Shown here piece after piece: positions 1-5,268 of a stretch of DNA of 7,432 nt. The position numbers and the translations under genes were made by a program. Origin of the DNA: Candidatus Saccharimonadota bacterium (GTDB lineage: Bacteria > Patescibacteriota > Saccharimonadia > UBA4664). Positions within the stretch are counted from its first letter, which is position 1, and every line of letters starts with the position of its first letter. The notes beneath the pieces are model-generated. The model made no database searches. It saw only the letters and a list, made by a program, of their open reading frames with translations, and was not told where the DNA came from. The stretch is taken from the NCBI GenBank assembly GCA_029288275.1, contig JARIHM010000090.1, positions 1 through 7,432 on the forward strand, given 5' to 3'.

Positions 1-503
1 ATCTTAAACGAGCTGCCGTTCGTCACCATGGTGCTGGTCGGATCGTTCGTACCCGTCACCTGCACTGGCAGCGTAAAGCTGGTTGGCGCGCCGCTGGCAC
101 TTTGGCCGCCGAATGCGTTCTCGCTTCCACCAGCGCCACCGCGGTTAAACCGTCGGCCCAGCTGGCCCGGAGCAATCGATGATACTAGATTGGTACTGCT
201 TGAATCGAGCCGGTCGCCCAGGCTCTCAACCGTTTTCACCACATGGGCCGTGCCCGCGACTTTGGCCACATCATCGCTCGTGAGCGGATTGCCGCCGCCT
301 TCAAACCCACGTGCGCCGGCCGGCGATACGGTAATCGTATTGCCAATCGAGCTCTTCACGCTAGCAATGCGCGACTGCACTGCCCGCATCGATAGCAGCA
401 TCACCAGGGCCAGACCAATGCTAATGGCCAGAATTAACGTAATGGAAAAGCTGCGGATGGTATTTCGGAAGGCGTTCCGCACGCCTCTGGCAACTGCGCT
501 CAC
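1..503 (-). CDS. MacB/FtsX-type ABC transporter permease, N-terminal part (runs off the left edge)
   Basis: This is the membrane subunit of an ABC exporter of the MacB family. Only the first 167 residues are inside the window. The start is GTG at 501-503, preceded by AAGGAG at 510-515 with 6 nt spacing. A TAG stop lies in frame upstream, with no other start between, so the start is firm. The N-terminus has the family layout: a short basic amphipathic stretch (VRNAFRNTIRSF, residues 8-19), then one membrane segment (about 20-38), then the start of the extracytoplasmic domain. That domain contains two glycine-rich stretches (63-71 and 117-139). Its N-terminus resembles the complete permease at 1225-2496, so the two are paralogues, possibly working as a heterodimer with the ATPase at 2493-3176. 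It is separated from those genes by a beta-helix gene that ends in a terminator, so it probably needs its own promoter; I see no convincing one in 504-571. The FtsX core and remaining membrane helices lie outside the window. Confidence 0.85.
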   Translation of the reverse strand, partial: MSAVARGVRNAFRNTIRSFSITLILAISIGLALVMLLSMRAVQSRIASVKSSIGNTITVSPAGARGFEGGGNPLTSDDVAKVAGTAHVVKTVESLGDRLDSSSTNLVSSIAPGQLGRRFNRGGAGGSENAFGGQSASGAPTSFTLPVQVTGTNDPTSTMVTNGSSFK

Positions 504-508
504 CGGGG

Positions 509-536
509 TCTCCTTATGTGACTACTCTCAAGGAAA
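509..536 (-). promoter_or_regulatory. Possible Shine-Dalgarno-sequestering hairpin before the second permease
   Basis: On the minus strand the SD region of the left-edge permease (bases 509-515, AAGGAGA) can pair over 7 bp, with one G-U pair, with TTTCCTT at 530-536. The loop is 14 nt. Folding would hide the ribosome binding site 6 nt from the GTG start. The pairing is seen in the sequence. A regulatory role is inference, and an AU-containing 7-bp stem with a large loop may be only marginally stable. Confidence 0.3.
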
Positions 537-560
537 CAACGCAGGGCTGAGAAATCGCTT

Positions 561-597
561 AAGAAGCAAAAGCCCAAGCCGGAAACCCGGCTCGGGC
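561..597 (-). terminator. Rho-independent terminator of the beta-helix gene
   Basis: On the minus strand an 11-bp stem (arms at 587-597 and 572-582, one G-U pair) with a 4-nt loop is followed directly by TTTTGCTTCTT (561-571). It begins 11 nt after the stop codon of the gene at 608-1135. The T-tract exists only in the minus direction, so this terminates leftward transcription and isolates the second permease gene from the genes upstream. Confidence 0.8.
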
Positions 598-607
598 AAA
601 AGAATCC

Positions 608-1135
608 TCAGTCCTCTACACGTACGATGCGATGGAGCGGCACAGCCGAATCGATGATTACTGTCCCGTCCTCGAGGGCATCAAACATCTGGTCATCCCC
701 CTCGGGACCCAGCATGCGCGGGGGAATCAAGATACCCGAGCCCAGTCTAGTACCTCCGGCCAGAGTGTTGCCATCACCAATGTAGCAGCGATGTCCGATC
801 TCACAACCGCCTAGAACCCGACAACCCGACCCAACCGAGGTATGAGAACGAATCTTGACGCAGTCCCCGATAGTGGTAAAACTTTCGATACGAACCATGT
901 CACCGAGTACGACGCCACTGCCGAGAACGCAGTGTGCACCCACAACCGCGCCGAAGCCGATCTCAACGTAGCGGCCAATCTCGGCATCTGTGGCAACGAG
1001 CGCGCCATTATCCAGCACGTAAAACGACTGCATAATCTCGGAGCTCGGGGTCCATGGATTCCTGAGGCTACGGATTACAGCGCGAACAATTTGATCACCG
1101 ACAAACCGAGGAGAGTCCTTGCGCCGATCAACCAC
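608..1135 (-). CDS. Left-handed beta-helix (hexapeptide-repeat) protein, transferase-like
   Basis: A 175-residue protein of the hexapeptide-repeat superfamily (acyltransferases such as LpxA, GlmU and CysE; also gamma-carbonic anhydrases). Aliphatic residues recur at exactly every sixth position from V47 through I53, I59, V65, L71, L77, I83, I89, I95, V101, V107, I113, I119, L125, L131 to I137, and most are followed by glycine. This makes about five full coils with no loop insertion. A polar N-terminal region (1-40) and a short C-terminal strand region (about 155-175) flank the helix. The start is GTG at 1133-1135, chosen because GGAGGT lies at 1141-1146 with 5 nt spacing. Histidines H68, H98 and H115 do not match the spacing of gamma-carbonic anhydrase metal ligands, and no known acyl-acceptor signature is clear, so the substrate is unknown. 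It has its own promoter (1170-1197) and terminator (561-597). It sits between two permease genes but need not share their function. Confidence 0.85.
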   Translation of the reverse strand: MVDRRKDSPRFVGDQIVRAVIRSLRNPWTPSSEIMQSFYVLDNGALVATDAEIGRYVEIGFGAVVGAHCVLGSGVVLGDMVRIESFTTIGDCVKIRSHTSVGSGCRVLGGCEIGHRCYIGDGNTLAGGTRLGSGILIPPRMLGPEGDDQMFDALEDGTVIIDSAVPLHRIVRVED

Positions 1136-1169
1136 CGTTCACCTCCACAAGTAGGTGCCAGACTTGCCT

Positions 1170-1197
1170 ATGATAAAACTATTCTGCTTAGTGTCAA
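1170..1197 (-). promoter_or_regulatory. Sigma-70-type promoter of the beta-helix gene
   Basis: On the minus strand a perfect -35 box TTGACA (1192-1197) and a -10 box TATCAT (1170-1175, one mismatch) are separated by 16 bp. Transcription would start near 1163, giving a leader of roughly 27 nt that contains the GGAGGT ribosome binding site (1141-1146). The promoter lies in the 89-nt gap after the complete permease gene. No terminator hairpin is visible in that gap, so readthrough from the ABC operon is also possible. Confidence 0.75.
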
Positions 1198-1224
1198 CAT
1201 CTAAGCTCAACCGGCTGCGCTTGC

Positions 1225-2496
1225 CTACTCGTAGCGCAAGGCGTCGATCGGATTGAGCCGGGCTGCCTTGGCCGCCGGGTAGATACCAAATACTAGGCCC
1301 ACGACGCTGGACACGCCCACCGCCAAAAGAATTGCACCAGGCGTAATCACCGGCGTAATATTAATGATTTTGGCTGCTACAAGGCCAATTAATCGACCCA
1401 AGCCAATGCCCAACAAACCGCCCATCAGCGTAAGGAGCAGTGCTTCGATCACAAACTGGCCCAGAATGTCCGAAGTCCGCGCGCCTACGGCCTTGCGCAG
1501 ACCAATTTCGCGCGTGCGCTCGGTTACACTTACCAGCATGATATTCATAATGCCAATGCCACCAACCACCAGCGAGATGGCAGCAATACCGGCGAGTAGC
1601 GAAGTAAGCAAGCCCGTGATGGTCGTGACCGCCGAGAGTAAATCTTTGGCGCTAGCCACGCTAAAATCGGCCAGCTTGGCATCGCTAATGTGGTGCGTGC
1701 CAAGCAGCGTCTTCTGAATATCAGCCTTGGCGGCATCAACATTGTTTTCGCTGATAGCCTGAACCGTCAAACTGCTGAAATTACTGACGCCAAAGGTAGC
1801 CATAGCTGCCGGATACGGCACAAAGGCCTCAGCATTGGGGTCTACAAAGCTGCTCTCATCGGCCTTACCTAGCACACCCACCACCCGGTAGGTGTCAGTA
1901 TCGATCACCAGCGACTTGCCCACCGCAGCCGTAGTGCCAAAAACGTCCTGCGCAAATTGACTGCCCAGCACCACTACTTTGGCGCTGCTCGTGATATCGC
2001 CGGCCGTAAACAACGTACCCCCGCTGACGTTTAGGTTGGCGATATCAAAGTAGCTGGGCGTGGTGCCGATCACCGTCATGCGGCGCTGCTGGCCACCGGC
2101 CGTAAAGATGGCCGAGCCGCTCACGTTGCCACTAACCGCTTTGATTTTGGGATGTGCGGTGGTGTCCTGCAGCGCTTTGAGGTCAGTCACCGTCAGCGTT
2201 GAGGCGGCTTGATTAAAACCACGGCCACCGCCAGAGCCTGGGCCGTTCTTATCGCCGCCCGCTTGCGACTGGCCGCCCGCCGCTGGCCCAAAGCCCTCGC
2301 CCGGCTGCACGGTCAAGTTTGAGGTTCCTAGTTTTGATACCTGCTTGGTCACACTCGACTGCACACCGGTACCAAGCGAGATCAGCGCGATTACCGAGCC
2401 AATGCCAATAATAATGCCCAAAATTGTCAAAAAGCTTCGCCCCTTATTGCGCAAGATGGCTTTGAGTGATTGTTTTATAGCTTGATAAAGCTTCAT
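1225..2496 (-). CDS. MacB/FtsX-type ABC transporter permease
   Basis: A complete 423-residue membrane subunit of a MacB/YknZ-type ABC exporter. It shows the family's four-helix plan. A basic amphipathic N-terminus (1-20) leads into membrane segment 1 (about 21-42), followed by a large extracytoplasmic domain (about 45-290). Three further membrane segments follow (about 296-322, 345-372 and 387-406). The cytoplasmic loop after segment 2 carries the typical TERTREIGLRKAVGAR stretch (325-340), and the end, ARLNPIDALRYE, is characteristic of this family. The extracytoplasmic domain opens with a low-complexity Gly/Gln/Asn-rich linker (66-97). The ATG start (2494-2496) overlaps the ATPase stop by the ATGA arrangement and has GGAG at 2505-2508, indicating translational coupling. 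In a single-membrane organism such a protein would move peptides, lipoproteins or drugs from the membrane outward, driven by the neighbouring ATPase. The substrate cannot be told from the sequence. Confidence 0.93.
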   Translation of the reverse strand: MKLYQAIKQSLKAILRNKGRSFLTILGIIIGIGSVIALISLGTGVQSSVTKQVSKLGTSNLTVQPGEGFGPAAGGQSQAGGDKNGPGSGGGRGFNQAASTLTVTDLKALQDTTAHPKIKAVSGNVSGSAIFTAGGQQRRMTVIGTTPSYFDIANLNVSGGTLFTAGDITSSAKVVVLGSQFAQDVFGTTAAVGKSLVIDTDTYRVVGVLGKADESSFVDPNAEAFVPYPAAMATFGVSNFSSLTVQAISENNVDAAKADIQKTLLGTHHISDAKLADFSVASAKDLLSAVTTITGLLTSLLAGIAAISLVVGGIGIMNIMLVSVTERTREIGLRKAVGARTSDILGQFVIEALLLTLMGGLLGIGLGRLIGLVAAKIINITPVITPGAILLAVGVSSVVGLVFGIYPAAKAARLNPIDALRYE

Positions 2497-3176
2497 TTTG
2501 CCTTCTCCTGGACTACACCGTCCCGAATATAAATGATCCGATCGGCATAGGCAGCCACATCTGGCTCATGAGTAATCAGTACCACGGTAGCACCAGCCTT
2601 ATTGATATCGCGAAATAGCTTCATGATCTCCTCAGACCGCTTAGTGTCCAAGTTACCAGTAGGTTCATCGGCCAGAATAATAGCCGGATCCATGACGAGG
2701 GCACGAGCAATCGCCACTCGTTGCACTTGGCCACCGGAGAGCTGGTTACTCTTGTTACTGAGACGGTCGGCCAATCCTACGCGCTCAATCAGCTGCTTGG
2801 CTCGACGTTGCGGGTCTTTTACCTTGCCGTAAATGGTGGGTAATAGCACATTTTCCAGCACTGAGGTACGGGGCAACAGGTTAAATTGCTGGAACACAAA
2901 GCCAATCTTCTGATTGCGGATCTCGGCCTGCTTACGCTTGCTGATTGTACTGACGTCTTGGCCATCCAGCTTGTAGAGGCCGCTCGTGGGCCGGTCGAGC
3001 AATCCAATAATGTGCATAAGCGTGGATTTACCCGAGCCAGACGGGCCCATGATGGCTACAAATTCGCCCTTCTTAACCGCCAGATCCACTCCATCCAGAG
3101 CCGCCGTATCTTCATCGCCTGTGCGGTAGAGCTTGCGGATATCGGTCAGTTCGATAGCATTCATGCTTTGCATCAT
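2493..3176 (-). CDS. ABC exporter ATPase, MacB/LolD/YknY family
   Basis: A 227-residue nucleotide-binding subunit that hydrolyses ATP on the cytoplasmic face to power the permease encoded just downstream. All motifs are intact: Walker A GPSGSGKST (44-52), Q-loop glutamine near 96-97 (FVFQQFNLLP), ABC signature LSGGQ (146-150), Walker B with catalytic glutamate (IILADEP, E171), D-loop NLD (175-177) and switch histidine H203. The LLDRPTSG and DEPTGNLD stretches are typical of the LolD/MacB branch. The signature is followed by V instead of the common Q at residue 151. The gene lies 15 nt after the HAD gene and overlaps the permease by 4 nt, so the three are probably co-transcribed. The start is uncertain. 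The only purine-rich sequence (GGGG) is 1 nt before the first ATG and 4 nt before the second (3171-3173), so M2 or M5 may be the true start. Confidence 0.95.
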   Translation of the reverse strand: MMQSMNAIELTDIRKLYRTGDEDTAALDGVDLAVKKGEFVAIMGPSGSGKSTLMHIIGLLDRPTSGLYKLDGQDVSTISKRKQAEIRNQKIGFVFQQFNLLPRTSVLENVLLPTIYGKVKDPQRRAKQLIERVGLADRLSNKSNQLSGGQVQRVAIARALVMDPAIILADEPTGNLDTKRSEEIMKLFRDINKAGATVVLITHEPDVAAYADRIIYIRDGVVQEKAK

Positions 3177-3191
3177 ACCCCAGCAGCTACC

Positions 3192-3773
3192 CTAAAACCA
3201 CTTCTCGCGGTGGCGCGGCAGCAGCCGGCGCAGCAGGAAGCGCTCACGATCGCGCGTGCGTACAAGGCGGTCGAACCAATGATCATGTCCGACCGGCCGC
3301 ACCAGCACCGTGGTCATGCCCACATGGTTGGCGCCCCAGATGTCCTGGATAAGCTTGTCCCCGATCATCACGGCCGACTTAGGGTTGTCCTGGGCGCCGG
3401 TGTGGCGCAAAATGCGTCGGTAGTACGATGCGAAAGGCTTCATGCTCCAGCTCTGCGGCTTCATCACATCAATACCAATAGCCAGACCAAACCGGCTCAG
3501 GTCGCGTCGGCTATTGCTGGCCAACCGCACACAGCAGACCTCAGGCCGCTTTTTGAGCGCCAGCAGAAAGGTGCGCGTACGCTCATCTAGGGCCGGCTTG
3601 CCAAATGACACCAGCGTGTTATCGATATCAAACACAAAGTGGCGCACGCCCTGCCGGAACAGCTCCGGATAGTCAATGTCGCGAATGCTGGGGGCAATAT
3701 AGTTAGGCACCTTGCTCAGTGAACGCTGACGCAGCTCGTTTTGTTTGGGCGGGTAGACTTCGTCCATGGCCAT
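3192..3773 (-). CDS. YqeG-family HAD-superfamily phosphatase
   Basis: A soluble HAD phosphatase of the YqeG type (related to Gep4-like phosphatidylglycerophosphate phosphatases). With the ATG at 3771-3773 it is 193 residues long, close to the usual size. Motif I is DIDNTLV (49-55, nucleophile D49 and acid D51), motif II is ASNS (85-88), the motif III lysine is probably K112 in SMKPF, and motif IV is GDKLIQD (138-144). The stretch from NYIAPS (24-29) through motif I is typical of YqeG. The activity on phosphatidylglycerophosphate is a family inference and is not shown for every member. The C-terminus is strongly basic and arginine-rich (169-191), as might suit membrane contact. The start is not settled. 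An in-frame ATG at 3849-3851 would add 26 residues that do not look like the family and overlap a possible promoter; ATG 3765-3767 is also possible. No SD precedes any of them. It is the first gene of the leftward operon with the ABC ATPase and permease. Confidence 0.88.
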   Translation of the reverse strand: MAMDEVYPPKQNELRQRSLSKVPNYIAPSIRDIDYPELFRQGVRHFVFDIDNTLVSFGKPALDERTRTFLLALKKRPEVCCVRLASNSRRDLSRFGLAIGIDVMKPQSWSMKPFASYYRRILRHTGAQDNPKSAVMIGDKLIQDIWGANHVGMTTVLVRPVGHDHWFDRLVRTRDRERFLLRRLLPRHREKWF

Positions 3774-3827
3774 ATTATACGCGAGGGGGCCGGGAATGGA
3801 CGCGAGTACTTTGAGAGTATGGGCCAT

Positions 3828-3856
3828 TTTATATGAGGCTACTATTCCCATGACCA
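3828..3856 (-). promoter_or_regulatory. Candidate promoter of the HAD-ABC operon
   Basis: On the minus strand TGGTCA (3851-3856, four of six matches) and TATAAA (3828-3833, five of six) are 17 bp apart. Transcription would begin near 3821 with a leader of about 48 nt before ATG 3773. It competes with another candidate: a perfect TATAAT (3774-3779) directly beside the ATG codons, which lacks a recognisable -35 box. Confidence 0.35.
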
Positions 3857-3889
3857 GTCGTGAGATGATCTATCCATCCTCGATCATGC

Positions 3890-3918
3890 TTGCGCTTAAT
3901 CGTGATTTCGTGTATAAT
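3890..3918 (+). promoter_or_regulatory. Promoter of the NrtR-like gene
   Basis: A perfect -10 box TATAAT (3913-3918) stands 17 bp after TTGCGC (3890-3895; only the TTG half matches the -35 consensus). Transcription would start near 3925, leaving a leader of about 18 nt with GAGG at 3933-3936, 6 nt before GTG 3943. The promoter position therefore agrees with the chosen start codon. Confidence 0.65.
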
Positions 3919-3930
3919 CTACACTATTAT
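3910..3930. promoter_or_regulatory. Overlapping palindromes at the -10 box, possible operator
   Basis: Two overlapping inverted repeats cover the -10 box and start site: GTGTA-N5-TACAC (3910-3924) and ATAAT-N7-ATTAT (3914-3930). NrtR-type regulators bind palindromic sites and often control their own gene, so this is a plausible autoregulatory operator. I cannot compare it with a verified motif here. Short inverted repeats in AT-rich promoters also arise by chance. Confidence 0.35.
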
Positions 3931-3942
3931 GCGAGGCGCACG

Positions 3943-4605
3943 GTGAAGGCTTCATTTGCCCATCCCCTACCCAATATTCGTTTGATGGTTGACGTAGTAA
4001 TCTTTACGATTGCTGATGGTCAGCTCAAAGTGCTATTGGTGAAGCGTACGAATGAGCCATTTCTAGACCAGCCGGCGCTGCCCGGCGGCTACCTGCAGGA
4101 GGGTGAGGTCTCGCTGGAAACCGCCGAACGCGTGCTACGCGACAAAGCTGGAGTAAGCGGCGTTTACATGGAGCAGCTGTACACCTTTGACGCGCCGGAC
4201 CGCGATCCGCGAGGTCGCCACATCTCGGTGGTGTACGTAGCGCTGGCGCCCGAGGAACAGCTCAAGGACCACCAGGCCATGCTCTGCGCTATAGATAGCT
4301 TGCCTAAACTAGCCTTTGATCACGCCGAGATGATCGAGTATGCCCGTAAACGACTGCAGGCCAAGCTCGAGTACACCAATGTGGCGTTCTCGCTTTTGCC
4401 CAGATTGTTTACCTTGAGCGAACTGCAGCAAACCTACGAAATTATTCTGGCCCGCGTGCTTGATAAACGTAACTTCCAGAAGAAATTCTTGTCACTGGGT
4501 CTTATCGAGCCGACGAGTGGGCAAACCAAGGGTGGTCAACACCGGCCGGCGCGGTTATACCATTTTAAGAACCATCGACCGACCGAGCTGAAAAAATTCT
4601 TTTGA
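3943..4605 (+). CDS. nrtR: NrtR-like regulator: degenerate Nudix domain plus winged helix
   Basis: A 220-residue protein with the two-domain plan of NrtR, the transcriptional repressor of NAD metabolism genes that senses ADP-ribose and related compounds. The N-terminal Nudix fold (about 14-135) has the Nudix box region at 49-71, but the catalytic core is broken. G49, E55, R63 and G70 remain, while the three glutamates of the REUxEExGU segment are V64, D67 and K68. This fits a sensor and not a hydrolase. The C-terminal winged-helix domain (about 145-220) carries the hallmark stretches FTLSELQQTYEIIL (156-169), DKRNFQKKF (174-182) and RPARLYHF (201-208). The start is GTG 3943-3945, supported by GAGG at 3933-3936 and by the promoter just upstream. 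In-frame ATGs from 3766 would lie upstream of that promoter. Probable targets are its own promoter and perhaps NAD-related genes nearby. Some Nudix-winged-helix relatives keep ADP-ribose hydrolase activity, but the residue losses argue against it here. Confidence 0.87.
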   Translation: MKASFAHPLPNIRLMVDVVIFTIADGQLKVLLVKRTNEPFLDQPALPGGYLQEGEVSLETAERVLRDKAGVSGVYMEQLYTFDAPDRDPRGRHISVVYVALAPEEQLKDHQAMLCAIDSLPKLAFDHAEMIEYARKRLQAKLEYTNVAFSLLPRLFTLSELQQTYEIILARVLDKRNFQKKFLSLGLIEPTSGQTKGGQHRPARLYHFKNHRPTELKKFF

Positions 4606-4658
4606 CTCACTAGATTGGCCCGACATAGACTTTTTCAATTTTTATGCTAAAGTAATAA
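4602..4658 (+). promoter_or_regulatory. AT-rich leader with candidate promoters for the 124-residue gene
   Basis: The 113-nt gap between the regulator and the next gene holds an AT-rich block. Two weak arrangements are possible: TTGACT (4602-4607) with TAGACT (4626-4631), 18 bp apart, or CTTTTT (4630-4635) with TAATAA (4653-4658), 17 bp apart. No terminator hairpin follows the regulator gene, so co-transcription is also possible. Which of these is used cannot be decided from the sequence. Confidence 0.35.
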
Positions 4659-4694
4659 TAATCATAAGCCTGCCAACCTAGAGGCACCCATAAA

Positions 4695-4704
4695 CTCTCG
4701 AGAG
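4695..4704. repeat. Perfect 10-bp palindrome in the leader
   Basis: CTCTCGAGAG is a perfect palindrome 14 nt before the ATG of the 124-residue gene and next to its AGGA ribosome binding site (4708-4711). With flanking AAA and CTT it extends to a 16-bp inverted repeat with one mismatched pair. It could be an operator or chance. Confidence 0.4.
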
Positions 4705-4718
4705 CTTAGGATCGACTT

Positions 4719-5093
4719 ATGAGCACCCTTTCCGCTGAAGGCAGTGACCAGTTGGTGTATCAGCTCAGCCTGGTCCTCAGCGACACCTGCGACAGTGGCT
4801 TTCTCAACTGCCATGTCGACTTGCTACGGACTCTGGCCGAGCGCCAGGGTGTATCACTGGCAGATCTCGGCATCACCGAAACCGATCTGGAGGAGCTGCG
4901 TGAGGCCGCCTACCGGCGGACCATCGCCCAGCACCTCACTCTCTGGCGTAGCGTGGGGAGCGATCCCAGCTATGTCAACTGCACCATAACGCTCAAGCGG
5001 CTGCTCCGCGAATCCGGCCTCGACATGGCGAGCTTCGCCTTCACCGAGGCAGAAGCAAGCATTCTGGCCGAGCGGACTCCTCGCACGCTCTGA
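4719..5093 (+). CDS. Unrecognised 124-residue protein with two tandem copies of one unit
   Basis: I do not recognise a family. The protein is acidic, soluble and predicted to be largely helical, with no signal peptide or membrane segment. It is built from an internal duplication: residues 16-62 and 73-118 align with one single-residue gap and 16 identities, including L16/L73, S21/S78, D25/D82, the pair N30-C31/N87-C88, L35/L92, R37/R94, L39/L96, E41/E98, G44/G100, A48/A104, T53-E54/T109-E110 and L60/L116. Coding status is supported by the repeat, an AGGA ribosome binding site (4708-4711, 7 nt spacing), tandem stops TGA TAA, and a strong terminator 18 nt after the stop. It follows the NrtR-like gene on the same strand after a 113-nt AT-rich gap and may be co-transcribed with it or have its own promoter. 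The conserved Asn-Cys pair may be structural or functional; no metal or catalytic motif is clear. An 81-residue reading frame inside it is a shadow. Confidence 0.78.
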   Translation: MSTLSAEGSDQLVYQLSLVLSDTCDSGFLNCHVDLLRTLAERQGVSLADLGITETDLEELREAAYRRTIAQHLTLWRSVGSDPSYVNCTITLKRLLRESGLDMASFAFTEAEASILAERTPRTL

Positions 5094-5111
5094 TAAAGAC
5101 TCGGCCGGAAC

Positions 5112-5148
5112 AGGCCCCTACGCATAACACGTGGGGGCCTTGTTTTAT
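5112..5148 (+). terminator. Strong rho-independent terminator
   Basis: An 11-bp GC-rich stem (5112-5122 with 5130-5140, one G-U pair) and a 7-nt loop are followed by TGTTTTAT. It ends the plus-strand unit of the 124-residue gene and possibly the NrtR-like gene. The T-tract lies only on the plus side. Confidence 0.88.
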
Positions 5149-5212
5149 GGTGAATCCCAGCAAGTAGTTGCACCTCCGCTTAAACACTAAAAATAATTTT
5201 AGCGCTTGAGTA

Positions 5213-5248
5213 GAGGCCCAGCCTCGGACGAATCCGAAGCTGGGCTTT
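5213..5248 (-). terminator. Hairpin after the vWA gene, probable terminator
   Basis: A 13-bp stem (5216-5228 with 5233-5245) closes a 4-nt loop. In the minus-strand RNA the stem is continuous (one G-U pair) with a UUCG loop, and it lies 23 nt after the vWA stop. In the plus direction there is one C-A mismatch but a short TTTGT tail follows. The continuous stem favours leftward use; the weak U-tract on that side leaves the orientation in doubt. Together with the terminator at 5112-5148 it separates two convergent units. The rest of the 175-nt gap holds only a small AT-rich inverted repeat (CTAAAA at 5187-5192 with TTTTAG at 5197-5202). Confidence 0.5.
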
Positions 5249-5268
5249 GTGATGGCGCTGAGGTAGGC

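Noticed and set aside
28..657. 209-codon open frame on the plus strand
   Set aside because: It is antisense to the second permease and runs through a terminator into the beta-helix gene; it is proline-rich without any domain.
608..1135. Gamma-class carbonic anhydrase
   Set aside because: The beta-helix histidines (68, 98, 115) do not fit the spacing of the three zinc ligands of that class, and the usual C-terminal helix is lacking.
842..1204. 120-codon open frame on the plus strand opposite the beta-helix gene
   Set aside because: The minus strand has a perfect hexad repeat, promoter, ribosome binding site and terminator; the plus frame has none of these.
2886..3590. 234-codon open frame on the plus strand
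   Set aside because: It lies opposite the ABC ATPase and HAD genes, both with complete motifs, and crosses their junction. It is a shadow.
3766..3942. Extended N-terminus for the NrtR-like protein
   Set aside because: The extra 59 codons lie mostly upstream of the perfect -10 box, resemble no Nudix protein, and GTG 3943 has a well-placed GAGG.
5187..5202. Small AT-rich inverted repeat as a terminator or promoter
   Set aside because: The 6-bp A/T stem is weak and lies between two stronger terminators, with no gene that needs it.
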